A stretch of 34,896 nt of DNA from Methylococcales bacterium (GTDB lineage Bacteria; Pseudomonadota; Gammaproteobacteria; Methylococcales; Methylomonadaceae), in contig JAQTPT010000044.1 in NCBI GenBank assembly GCA_028712795.1, forward strand, positions 1-34,896, in the 5' to 3' direction. Positions 8,892 through 16,683 of this stretch are shown here, piece by piece. Position 1 is the first letter of the stretch. Each line of letters opens with the position of its first letter. The notes beneath the pieces were generated by a model. The model saw only the letters and a list, made by a program, of their open reading frames with translations. It was not told the origin of the DNA and made no database searches. Both the position numbers and the translations under genes were made by a program.

Positions 8892-11800
8892 ATGGATTGG
8901 ACAGAAAACAACGCCCCCTACTGTAGTCTGGATTTGGAAACCAATGAAAACGGTGAAATCTTTGCTATTGGCGCGGTATTCAAAGATAAAACATTTCAGC
9001 GCAAAGCGCCTTTTGATATTCGAAGAGCGCTGGCTGATCTGGATGATTTTGCCAACGATGCCGACTATTTGTTAGGCCACAATATTTTACGGCATGACCT
9101 GCCCGTTTGCCGCGCGATTACGCCTGATCTTAAATTTTTAAGCAAACCGGTGATTGATACCTTGTTTCTTTCACCGCTGGCTTTTCCTGAAAATCCCTAT
9201 CACCGGCTGGTTAAAGACTACAAACTGGTCAGGGACAGCTTGAATGACCCGTTAGCGGATGCCCGTTTGGCGATTTCACTTTTCCACGATCAATGGGTGG
9301 CGCTCCGGGAGCAACAGCAGCAATTCGGGATATTGTCTTTTTATCACTACGTCTTTTCGGGCGACCCGCAGTTTTCAGGTTTACAGCAAGCGCTAATCTC
9401 TATGGGCGCGGAGCCGATTCAGGCCTCAAAAGCATTTGATTATTTCAAGCGGTTGACGCAAGGACGCGTATGCACAACGGCTTTTACCAAGGTGGTTTTA
9501 CGGTATTTACCGGATCCGCAAAAACGCTCGGCTCTGGCCTATTGCCTGGCCTGGTTGCGGGTGGCTGGCGGCAATTCGGTTGTGCCGCTGTGGGTCAGGC
9601 TGCAATTCCATGATGTCGCGCCCGTGTTAAGTCAGTTGCGGGATATTCCCTGCAACAAGCCGGAATGCGCTTATTGCGCGCAAACGCATGATCCGGTTGG
9701 CCAGCTGAAGCGCTATTTCGGCTTTCCGGCCTTCAGACCACAACCCGCCACAGCACAGGGAGACAGCTTGCAACAAGCGATCGTGCAAGCCGCCATGTGC
9801 GATAGACCGGTGTTTGCAATATTGCCGACCGGAGGCGGCAAATCCCTGTGTTTTCAGTTGCCCGCCCTGGTTCGTTACCAACGTCGCGGGGTATTGACCC
9901 TTGTTATCTCCCCCTTACAGGCGCTGATGAAAGATCAGGTTGATAACTTGCGCAATAAAACCGGCGCCCCCAATGCAGCGGCCTTGAATGGCATGTTGAC
10001 CGCGCCCGAACGCGGCGCGGTGCTGCAGGCGATACAGATGGGCGATATCGCGGTGCTGTACGTGTCGCCTGAACAACTGCGCAACACGACGTTTAGAAAA
10101 GCCATCAGCCATCGGGAAATTGGCGCGTGGGTTTTTGATGAGGCGCACTGTTTGTCCAAATGGGGCCATGATTTCAGGCCGGATTATCTCTATGCCGCCC
10201 GCTTTATTAAGGAATTTGCACAGGAACAGGGCGCACTGCTGCCGCCCGTTCAATGTTTTACCGCGACTGCCAAGCAGGATGTGAAAGACGAAATCATCGA
10301 TTATTTCCGCGCCAATCTGGGACAGGAGTTAACGGTTTTTGAAGGCGGCGTGGAAAGAAGCAACCTGAATTTTGAGGTGCAGACAGCCAACAAAGCAGAA
10401 AAGTTTTCCAGCATCAACCGCCTGTTATTGGAGCGGCTCAGCGAAGAAGGCGGCAGTGCGATTATCTATTGTTCAACGAGGGCCAACACCGAGGAAGTCG
10501 CCGAGTATTTGCAACAACAGGATTGGCAAGTCGAAGCCTTCCATGCTGGCAAGGATACAGCCGAGAAAAAGCATATTCAGGAAAACTTTATCAGCGGCAC
10601 CACGCGGATTATCACCGCCACCAATGCTTTCGGCATGGGCATCGATAAGGACAATGTCAGATTGGTCATCCATGCCGACATCCCCGGTTCGCTGGAAAAT
10701 TATCTACAGGAAGCAGGGCGGGCAGGCCGCGATCAACTGGAGGCTGATTGTGTCTTGCTGTTTGACGACCCCGATATTGAAACCCAGTTCAAAATGTCGG
10801 CGATGTCACGGATTAATCAGAAAGATATTGCGCAAATCCTGAAAGGTTTAAAGCACAGTAAAAAGGACAGGCAAGGCAATGTCGTCATCACCACGGGCGA
10901 ATTGTTGCGCGACGAAAATACCGATCTGTCTTTCGACAATGACGCACCGAATGCCGCCACCAAAGTCATAACTGCGGTTTCCTGGCTGGAAAAATCCGGA
11001 TTTATTCTGCGCAACGAGAACCGCACCCAGGTTTTTCAGGGACGGCCTTTAGTTAAAGATATGGCCGAGGCGAAACAGAAAATCGCCAAACTGGATTTAT
11101 CCAAGCGTCAGCAAGCCCGCTGGCTGGCTATTCTGGAAGCGTTGATGAATGCCGATAGCGGCCAAGGTTTCAGTGCCGATAGCCTGGCAGAACTAAGTGA
11201 ATTTGCCGACACCGAAGAAGAGCGAGGCCCCGGCAAAAAACAGGAAACCCCTAGCCAACGGGTCATCCGTAGCCTTTACGATATGGCGAATGCCGGACTC
11301 ATTCAAAAGAGCTTACTGCTAACCGCCTACGTCCGTTATAAAGTCGCCAATTCGTCCACCGCGCTCTTACAAAAAATATGCAGCATCGAACGCGCGATGC
11401 TCAAGATTTTGCAGGAAGAAGCGCCCGACGCAGACAAAGAAAATTGGCAGCTTTTATCGTTACGCCACGTCAATCAACGCCTGCTTGATGCCGGCTACAA
11501 TGACAGCAGCCCTGAACTGTTGCGCGGCTTGCTGACCAGCCTTGCTGAAGACGGTCAGGGTTTGGCGGGCAAAAAAGGCAGTATTGCCGTGCGTTACCGG
11601 GGCATCGATAACTATGCGGTCAAGTTGAACCGGGATTGGCAGGCGCTGGTGGCGACAGCGGAACGCAGACAGAGCTATGCGGCCATCGTCTTGGCGGGCA
11701 TTATCGGACGCATACCGGAAGGCACGGCAAGTTCGGCGGATTTATTGGTGGAATTCGCCGCCGAGGACTTGTTGGCCGCATTAAAGGCCGACCTTATTGC

Positions 11801-14045
11801 GTCTTCCGAAGTCAAAGACCCGTTGGCCGCCATCGAAAGGGCGCTGAATTTTCTCCACGAACAACGGGTGATCACCTTGCAAAAAGGCTTGGCGGTATTT
11901 CGTCAGGCAATGACCATTCAACTGCTGCCCGAAGCCAAAGGCCAGTACACCAAAGGCGATTATGAACCCTTAGCGCAGCATTACAGCGAACGCGTTTTCC
12001 AGATTCATGTAATCAACGAATATGCCCGGCTGGCCTTGGATAAGATCAGCCATGCGCTGGGCTTTGTCATGGCCTATTTCTCCCAGGATAAAAGCGAATT
12101 TGTTAAGCGCTATTTTGCCGACCGTCAGGAAATTCTGGAACGCGCCACCAGCCAGCAATCGTTTCAGCGCATCGTGGGCGACCTGAACAATCCCCGGCAA
12201 ATAGCCTTGGTGGCCAGTGGCGAAAACGATAATTTACTGATTCTGGCAGGCCCGGGTTCCGGTAAAACCCGCGTCGTCGTGCATCGGTGCGCTTATTTAT
12301 TGCGCGTCAAACGGGTTCCGCCCCAAGCTATTTTGGTGCTGTGTTTTAACCGCAATGCCGTCACTGAATTAAGGCGGCGGTTATTTGATCTGGCAGGTGA
12401 CGATGCCAAAGGCGTTACGGTGCAAACCTATCACGGCTTGAGTATGCGCTTGACCGGCCATGCCATGGACACCCAAAACCACGGCTCTGACAGTTTTGCC
12501 GGACTCATCAAAGAAGCCATCAGCTTGTTAAAGGGTGATAAAACCGTCCTGGGATTTGATGCCGATGAAACCCGAGACAGGCTGTTGGCGGGTTATCGCC
12601 ATATCCTGGTCGATGAATATCAGGACATTGACACAGAACAATACCAGCTGATTTCAGCCATAGCGGGCCGCACGCTTGATGACGACAATAAACTGACTAT
12701 TCTGGCGGTCGGTGATGACGACCAGAATATTTACTCGTTTCGGGGCGCAAACATCAGCTTTATCCGGCAATTTAAAGACGATTACCAGGCCCGCGAACAT
12801 TATCTGGTGGAAAATTACCGCTCCAGCGCCCATATTATTGCGGCCGCCAATGAGCTCATCCAGCACAATAAAGATCGCATGAAAGTGGGCCACCCAATTC
12901 GTATAAACCAAGGGAGAAACTCACTACCGGCAGGCGGGCGTTGGCAGCAACTGGATACCCTGGCGCGCGGCCGTGTCCAGATCATTCGCTGCTCGTCAGA
13001 GCAAGCCCAGGCGCAAGCCGTCGTTGACGAGTTGCTGCGTCTGCGTCAACTCGATACCCAACTGGATTGGTCGCAATGCGCGGTGCTGGCAACCCAATGG
13101 CAACTGCTGAATCCGGTGCGGGCGTTACTGGAAGAACACAGCATTCCCGTTAGCCTGATGCTGCCCTCGGACAAACAGCCGCCGCCTTTTCGCATCAGGG
13201 AAAATGCTCAATTGCTGGACGCCCTCAAGCAAAGCCGGAAAACGGTAAGCACGGCGAGTTTTTGGTTGAACACGTTGTCGGAAACCTATCCCGGCAATAA
13301 GGACAATCCCTGGCTGGAGCAACTCAAGGATATTTTATTGGATTGGCAGAAAGAAACGAATGATGGCGAAGTTTCAACGCAACAAATCCTGGAATTTCTT
13401 TATGAAACGCTCAGTGAACAGCGGAAAGAGCGCCGCCTTGGGCGAGGCGTGTTTTTAACGACCATCCACTCGGTCAAAGGCATGGAGTTTTCGCATTTGG
13501 TGATACTGGATGGCGGCTGGACTAAAGATTCGCTGGAAGAACAGCGCCGCCTGCTTTATGTGGCCATGACCCGCGCCAGGGAAACGCTGTGTTTAATGCA
13601 GCGAAAAGATGCCTGCAATCCGTTTCTGAAGGAAATAACCGGCGATTTTACTTTGCGCCGGGATGCCGCGGAAAGTCAGCAAGCGGAGCAGCCAACAGTT
13701 CCCCTGCACTATGCCCTGCTCGGTTTAGAAGATATTCATCTTGGTTTTGCAGGTCGGTTTCCTGAAACACATCCCATTCATCAACACCTGGCTGCGCTAA
13801 GCCCCGGCAGTTTGTTGTCGATTGCCAATATTAACGGCAAAGCCGTCTTGAAGCATGGGGAAGTAACCGTAGCCCGGTTATCTCAAAAAGGCTTTCAGGA
13901 ATGGGTGGATAAACTGGAGCGCATCGAGACCGTCAGGGTTATTGCCATGATCAAGCGCTTCCGTGATGACAGTGAAGAGAGCTATCGTTCAAGGTGCAAG
14001 GTTGAACAATGGGAGATTCCTATGGTGGAATTGGTTTATCGGTAA
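8892..14045 (+). CDS. DEDD exonuclease-like / RecQ helicase / UvrD helicase fusion
   Basis: This 1717-residue protein has three modules. (1) Residues ~8-135 form a DnaQ-like exonuclease fold: SLDLET (Asp14, Glu16), GHNILRHD (Asp69) and DPLADA (Asp123). (2) Residues ~285-650 form a RecQ-type SF2 helicase: LPTGGGKS (311-318), DEAH (416-419), and QEAGRAGRD (606-614). A helical, winged-helix-like region of ~450 residues follows. (3) Residues ~1095-1600 form a UvrD/Rep-type SF1 helicase: AGPGSGKT (1119-1126), DEYQD (1241-1245), GDDDQ (1274-1278), TIHSVKG (1524-1530) and MTRAR (1559-1563). A cysteine cluster C254-x4-C259-x2-C262-x3-H266 lies between modules 1 and 2. DNA unwinding with 3'-end trimming in repair or defence is a reasonable inference. 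All helicase motifs are intact. No ribosome binding site is evident at ATG 8892, and the gene stands alone. Confidence 0.93.
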   Translation: MDWTENNAPYCSLDLETNENGEIFAIGAVFKDKTFQRKAPFDIRRALADLDDFANDADYLLGHNILRHDLPVCRAITPDLKFLSKPVIDTLFLSPLAFPENPYHRLVKDYKLVRDSLNDPLADARLAISLFHDQWVALREQQQQFGILSFYHYVFSGDPQFSGLQQALISMGAEPIQASKAFDYFKRLTQGRVCTTAFTKVVLRYLPDPQKRSALAYCLAWLRVAGGNSVVPLWVRLQFHDVAPVLSQLRDIPCNKPECAYCAQTHDPVGQLKRYFGFPAFRPQPATAQGDSLQQAIVQAAMCDRPVFAILPTGGGKSLCFQLPALVRYQRRGVLTLVISPLQALMKDQVDNLRNKTGAPNAAALNGMLTAPERGAVLQAIQMGDIAVLYVSPEQLRNTTFRKAISHREIGAWVFDEAHCLSKWGHDFRPDYLYAARFIKEFAQEQGALLPPVQCFTATAKQDVKDEIIDYFRANLGQELTVFEGGVERSNLNFEVQTANKAEKFSSINRLLLERLSEEGGSAIIYCSTRANTEEVAEYLQQQDWQVEAFHAGKDTAEKKHIQENFISGTTRIITATNAFGMGIDKDNVRLVIHADIPGSLENYLQEAGRAGRDQLEADCVLLFDDPDIETQFKMSAMSRINQKDIAQILKGLKHSKKDRQGNVVITTGELLRDENTDLSFDNDAPNAATKVITAVSWLEKSGFILRNENRTQVFQGRPLVKDMAEAKQKIAKLDLSKRQQARWLAILEALMNADSGQGFSADSLAELSEFADTEEERGPGKKQETPSQRVIRSLYDMANAGLIQKSLLLTAYVRYKVANSSTALLQKICSIERAMLKILQEEAPDADKENWQLLSLRHVNQRLLDAGYNDSSPELLRGLLTSLAEDGQGLAGKKGSIAVRYRGIDNYAVKLNRDWQALVATAERRQSYAAIVLAGIIGRIPEGTASSADLLVEFAAEDLLAALKADLIASSEVKDPLAAIERALNFLHEQRVITLQKGLAVFRQAMTIQLLPEAKGQYTKGDYEPLAQHYSERVFQIHVINEYARLALDKISHALGFVMAYFSQDKSEFVKRYFADRQEILERATSQQSFQRIVGDLNNPRQIALVASGENDNLLILAGPGSGKTRVVVHRCAYLLRVKRVPPQAILVLCFNRNAVTELRRRLFDLAGDDAKGVTVQTYHGLSMRLTGHAMDTQNHGSDSFAGLIKEAISLLKGDKTVLGFDADETRDRLLAGYRHILVDEYQDIDTEQYQLISAIAGRTLDDDNKLTILAVGDDDQNIYSFRGANISFIRQFKDDYQAREHYLVENYRSSAHIIAAANELIQHNKDRMKVGHPIRINQGRNSLPAGGRWQQLDTLARGRVQIIRCSSEQAQAQAVVDELLRLRQLDTQLDWSQCAVLATQWQLLNPVRALLEEHSIPVSLMLPSDKQPPPFRIRENAQLLDALKQSRKTVSTASFWLNTLSETYPGNKDNPWLEQLKDILLDWQKETNDGEVSTQQILEFLYETLSEQRKERRLGRGVFLTTIHSVKGMEFSHLVILDGGWTKDSLEEQRRLLYVAMTRARETLCLMQRKDACNPFLKEITGDFTLRRDAAESQQAEQPTVPLHYALLGLEDIHLGFAGRFPETHPIHQHLAALSPGSLLSIANINGKAVLKHGEVTVARLSQKGFQEWVDKLERIETVRVIAMIKRFRDDSEESYRSRCKVEQWEIPMVELVYR

Positions 14046-14130
14046 TATACTCGATTGATTACGTGGTTGATTGAGTCTTTCAGGCCCAGGGGCTGGAAAA
14101 TGTTTTGATTCTTGTTGCATTAATTTTAGG

Positions 14131-14155
14131 ATGTGATAAAACTTCACATGTTTTT
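14131..14155 (+). terminator. Weak rho-independent terminator-like hairpin
   Basis: ATGTGA at 14131-14136 pairs with TCACAT at 14144-14149 across an AT-rich loop and is followed by GTTTTT. It lies 86 bases after the helicase fusion stop. The stem is short and AT-rich, so its efficiency is doubtful. The remaining sequence to 14341 is AT-rich, with no gene seen. Confidence 0.35.
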
Positions 14156-14341
14156 GAAATAACAGTTTTTTTATTTTTTTATTAATTATTAGGCAAACAA
14201 ATGACGCAATGTTTTACGTCTATTAGGATGTCTAATTTTAGTTAGGCGGCAGCTTAAGCCCCGTGCGTAAGTCCTAAGTAATGAGCGTATTCCAAGTTCA
14301 AGGACTATAAAACAAGAGAAACCAATAATAGACGAAATCGA

Positions 14342-14638
14342 ATGCAAAAAATATCCTATTTTTTTATATTTATAACCAGTATTATGGTGCTTTATAAACC
14401 TGCATGCAGGGCAGAAAATATTCTTCCACCTATTGGTAGCTATGGATTTTATCAATATGAATCTGGATGTTTTGTTATAAAACAAGAATTACTTAAACGC
14501 CTTAAGGATTGCATATATGATAACACCAACGGATATACTGAGTATGAATGTCAGGCACGTAACCACGAAAATCTATTTGCTTATATAAATAAGGAAATTT
14601 GCCTAAAAAACCGTAAAGACATGACAGACGGCGATTAG
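14342..14638 (+). CDS. Small exported protein, unknown function
   Basis: This 98-residue protein begins MQKISYFFIFITSIMVL, a typical short signal peptide with one lysine followed by a hydrophobic core. Cleavage is likely near CRAEN. The mature part (~74 residues) contains four cysteines in the order C.VIKQ..., C.YD, ...YEC, ...EIC, enough for two disulfides in the periplasm. The base composition is clearly more AT-rich than that of the helicase gene upstream, a sign of separate origin. I do not recognise a family. The coding potential is supported by the signal peptide and by the mature part being polar throughout. Confidence 0.55.
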   Translation: MQKISYFFIFITSIMVLYKPACRAENILPPIGSYGFYQYESGCFVIKQELLKRLKDCIYDNTNGYTEYECQARNHENLFAYINKEICLKNRKDMTDGD

Positions 14639-14819
14639 CATATATTATTTTTTTCTTGCGACAAAAATAAACCACAATAAAATAATTTATTATTTAATAT
14701 TTTAAGATATTGGCGTAAATCTACCGGGCTATAGGAGGCTACTTACATATGCGTGAGTCTTTCAATAGGCGCAATAGGTTTCATGTATGTATTGCTGCAA
14801 AACTAGCGGAGACCTCAAT

Positions 14820-15137
14820 ATGTTTAAACCACTCGGTGGACTTGTTATAGTAGGATGCCTAGCGATAGGTATTCTAGTAACGATGGAAGTCGCCCACGCC
14901 AAAAATGACGACTGTCAGTTTGCGTGTGACTACACTCCCTGCGTAAAGAAATGTGTGAATGCATTCAGTAAGAGGGGTGATAGAGCCTGTCACAAATATG
15001 GGATGAATACTCCTAAGTATTATCGGTGCATCGAATTCTATAATGACCCCTCGTTCGATCAGTGTATGAACCAGTGTCCTGTATCGACTGATCACCGGAG
15101 GGATAAGGATGTGCCCGACCTGAAATACCTGAAATAG
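14820..15137 (+). CDS. Cysteine-rich exported protein with three CX3C motifs
   Basis: This 105-residue protein starts at ATG 14820; GGAG lies about 9 bases upstream, whereas a frame start at 14787 lacks one and would put polar residues before the signal. The N-terminus has a hydrophobic core and an AHA cleavage site before KNDDC. The mature part holds eight cysteines in a regular arrangement: CQFAC, CVKKC, two single cysteines about 14 residues apart, then CMNQC. Paired CX3C motifs on helices are compatible with disulfide-stapled helical hairpins in the periplasm. No metal-binding or enzymatic motif is evident and I know no family to name. A lipobox reading at VIVGC is possible but unlikely, because hydrophobic residues continue after it. 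Confidence 0.7.
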   Translation: MFKPLGGLVIVGCLAIGILVTMEVAHAKNDDCQFACDYTPCVKKCVNAFSKRGDRACHKYGMNTPKYYRCIEFYNDPSFDQCMNQCPVSTDHRRDKDVPDLKYLK

Positions 15138-15177
15138 GGCCGTAGGATGCGGTGAGGAACGAATCGCATAAATCTAT

Positions 15178-15279
15178 GCCTAACCATCCGTTCCAGCGCA
15201 CCCGCGCCACGAAGCGCCTTGGTGTTTTCGGGTTTCGTGGAGTGGCGCGGGGCGTTGAGGACCGTAGGGCGGGTTAGCG
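15178..15279. repeat. Large imperfect palindrome, possible second attC-like site
   Basis: GCCTAAC at 15178-15184 and GTTAGCG at 15273-15279 flank a long imperfect stem. The central arms CCGCGCCAC and GTGGCGCGG pair well. The left box fits the integron consensus RYYYAAC, but the right box deviates from GTTRRRY at its last two bases, and the outer spacers are unequal. The right side also overlaps a REP-like hairpin (15269-15295). It may be an attC variant or simply a REP cluster. Confidence 0.35.
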
Positions 15280-15324
15280 TACCCGCGTAACCCGCGTAAG
15301 GCGGAACGCATCAGCGGTTCCGCC
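15269..15324. repeat. Two adjacent REP-like hairpins
   Basis: GCGGGTTA at 15269-15276 pairs with TAACCCGC at 15288-15295. GGCGGAAC at 15300-15307 pairs with GTTCCGCC at 15317-15324. These are GC-rich palindromes in the gap before the brnT-like gene, of the type mobilised by RAYT transposases. Confidence 0.6.
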
Positions 15325-15393
15325 GAATGATGCTTGCTAAAAGGGAAGGAATACGGATAGTGTATGATGGTGTGTGCAGAGGATACAGCTTCA

Positions 15394-15665
15394 ATGGAAT
15401 ACGACCGGGATAAAAACAAAGCAGCAGCAAATTTGTCAAAACATGGCGTCTCTTTTGAAGAAGCGAAAACGGTTTTTGATGATCCATTGTATGTAGATTT
15501 CTATGATCCTGACCATTCCTTCGAAGAACTCCGGTTTATCCCGCTGGGTGAATCGGCTCAAGGGAATTGTTGTTCGTTTCCTATATGGTGCGTAACAATG
15601 CCATTCGTTTAATTAGTGCAAGAGAAGCAACGCCATCGGAGCAAAAAGCCTATGACCAAGAATGA
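15394..15665 (+). pseudogene. brnT: BrnT-type toxin, frameshifted
   Basis: The frame from ATG 15394 reads MEYDRDKNKAAANLSKHGVS, then FEEAKTVFDDP and a DPDHSFEELRFIPLGES segment, the signature of the BrnT ribonuclease toxin (RelE-like fold, ~90 residues, with conserved W/Y-D..K...N..KHG). At about 15563-15567 one base is missing. In the next frame the protein continues as LLFVSYMVRNNAIRLISARE and ends ...KAYDQE at TGA 15663-15665, exactly the expected BrnT C-terminus. The read-through in the original frame ends at 15612 with a meaningless tail. The toxin is therefore probably inactive unless frameshifting or a sequencing error is involved. Its 3' end overlaps the antitoxin start by 14 bases, the standard toxin-first arrangement. 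Confidence 0.8.
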
Positions 15666-15882
15666 AATTGAAGATGAATTACGGCCCGAGTATGATTTGC
15701 AAAGTTTGCAGATAAGAAAACTAGGGCCTGGGCGCAAAAAGTTCTGTGATACCGTTCGTTTAGAGCCTGACGTGATTGCTGCTTTTCCGAATGCCGAAGC
15801 CGTTAATGAAGCGTTACGTTATCTAATTGAGGTAGCCAAGCGCACGAACAGCCTAACCCAACGCTCCAGCGGACTCCGCTAA
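15652..15882 (+). CDS. Antitoxin partner of the BrnT-like toxin
   Basis: This 76-residue protein starts at ATG 15652, inside the end of the toxin gene. It contains DELRPEYDLQSLQIRKLGPG, then a ribbon-helix-helix-like C-terminal segment (DTVRLEPDVIAAFPNAEAVN, then EALRYLI), as in CopG/BrnA-type antitoxins that bind DNA and neutralise the toxin. A TTG 12 codons upstream would lie within the toxin and is less likely. The last ten residues (NSLTQRSSGLR) are encoded by the attC-like sequence. The natural stop may thus have been altered when the recombination site was joined, which is common for cassette genes. With the toxin frameshifted, only the antitoxin is intact. Confidence 0.75.
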   Translation: MTKNEIEDELRPEYDLQSLQIRKLGPGRKKFCDTVRLEPDVIAAFPNAEAVNEALRYLIEVAKRTNSLTQRSSGLR

Positions 15883-15910
15883 CGCTACGCCCCTGAGCTT
15901 CGCGTTAGAT
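15851..15910 (+). other. attC-like integron recombination site
   Basis: The site is 60 bases long and bounded by GCCTAAC (15851-15857, fits RYYYAAC) and GTTAGAT (15904-15910, fits GTTRRRY). Inside, GCTCCAG on the left pairs with CTGAGC on the right, leaving one extra C on the left arm. That is the extrahelical base expected in the L'' box of a true attC. The stop codon of the antitoxin gene falls inside the site. No integrase gene or full cassette array is visible in the window. Confidence 0.7.
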
Positions 15911-16004
15911 GAATCAATGGGTCAGATTCGATTGATTTAGAAGTTTTAGTTCAGCAGGTCTGGCACATGCTTTTCGTAACCGGCGTTCCAATGCCGCCAC
16001 TTCC

Positions 16005-16103
16005 AAAGCGTGACGGGGTTTGTGCCATGCTACGTGAATTGCACTTTTGCTTGAAGTTGTTTTGAAACATTAAGGACTGGGTTCCAAACCTAGCCCTTCT
16101 ATG
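16005..16103 (+). repeat. Direct repeat, left copy, flanking a toxin-antitoxin pair
   Basis: The segment begins AAAGCGTGACGGGGTTT (16005-16021). It is followed by an 80-base block (16024-16103) that recurs at 16740-16819 with about seven mismatches. The block ends in a degenerate palindrome (16073-16097) whose intact form is seen in the right copy. The sequence from 15911 to 16004 has no gene. Confidence 0.85.
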
Positions 16104-16129
16104 AGCTAGTAAGAAATGAGAGTTTATCT

Positions 16130-16354
16130 ATGAACATTGAAATGATCCGTCGCGAAGCCTTGTCCCTTCCTGTGCAGGAACGGGCTCAATTGGCCGAACA
16201 ATTGCTTTCCAGTCTTGATACGCTGTCAGAGGCAGAAATCGAACAACTTTGGTTTCAAGAGGCGGCACGCCGTGCCGCTGAGATGGATCAGGGATTGGCA
16301 GAGCGTATTCCCGCCGAGATAGTGCGTCAAGAAGCTCAGGCACTTATCAAGTGA
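16130..16354 (+). CDS. Addiction-module antitoxin (TIGR02574-type)
   Basis: This 74-residue, highly charged helical protein begins MNIEMIRREALSLPVQERAQ and has the characteristic LAEQLLSSLD segment, followed by AEIEQLWFQEA and a helical tail. This is the 'putative addiction module component' family, whose members precede RelE/ParE-like toxins. The final codons overlap the toxin start by four bases (GTGA, 16351-16354), so the two are translationally coupled. GAGAG lies about 8 bases before the ATG. The protein is expected to bind the toxin and repress the shared promoter. The pair is enclosed by direct repeats at 16005-16103 and 16684-16819. Confidence 0.85.
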   Translation: MNIEMIRREALSLPVQERAQLAEQLLSSLDTLSEAEIEQLWFQEAARRAAEMDQGLAERIPAEIVRQEAQALIK

Positions 16355-16644
16355 GTTACTTTTTCAACCCTGCTGCAAGAATCGAGTACCTTGAGCACGT
16401 CGCCTATTACGAGTCTCGACAGCCGGGCCTTGGGGCGCGTTATCTTGTTGCCTTCGACACAGCAATGGCTAAGGTTTGTGAGGCTCCGCACCGCAATAAA
16501 ATCGAGTTTCCACCCGATATTCGGCGTTATCGGGTTCCAGGTTTCCCGTACAATATTCTTTACCGGCAAGTGGGGGCCGATGTTGAGGTCTTGGTTGTTG
16601 CTCCGCACCGTCGGCGGCCGGACTACTGGCTCGGTAGGTTATAA
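16351..16644 (+). CDS. RelE/ParE-family toxin
   Basis: This 97-residue protein starts at GTG 16351, overlapping the antitoxin stop. It shows the ParE/RelE pattern: F.P.A..E..E...YYESR..GLG.RY, then a helix, then RRYRVPGFPYNILYR, a strand VEVLVVAPHRRRPDYW, and a final R-L. ParE members inhibit gyrase while RelE members cut mRNA at the ribosome; sequence alone does not settle which applies here. The length and all core segments are intact, so this is probably the one complete and active toxin-antitoxin pair of the island. Confidence 0.87.
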   Translation: MSYFFNPAARIEYLEHVAYYESRQPGLGARYLVAFDTAMAKVCEAPHRNKIEFPPDIRRYRVPGFPYNILYRQVGADVEVLVVAPHRRRPDYWLGRL

Positions 16645-16683
16645 CAGGATTTAAGTTGGACGGATTTTAATCATTTCTCACAC

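Noticed and set aside
10372..10842. Long plus-strand frame inside the helicase fusion
   Set aside because: It is an alternative frame of a strongly conserved RecQ region, with an arginine- and proline-rich composition typical of a shadow.
15013..15419. Minus-strand frames over the cysteine-rich gene and the palindromes
   Set aside because: They run across REP hairpins and the opposite strand of a better supported gene with a signal peptide.
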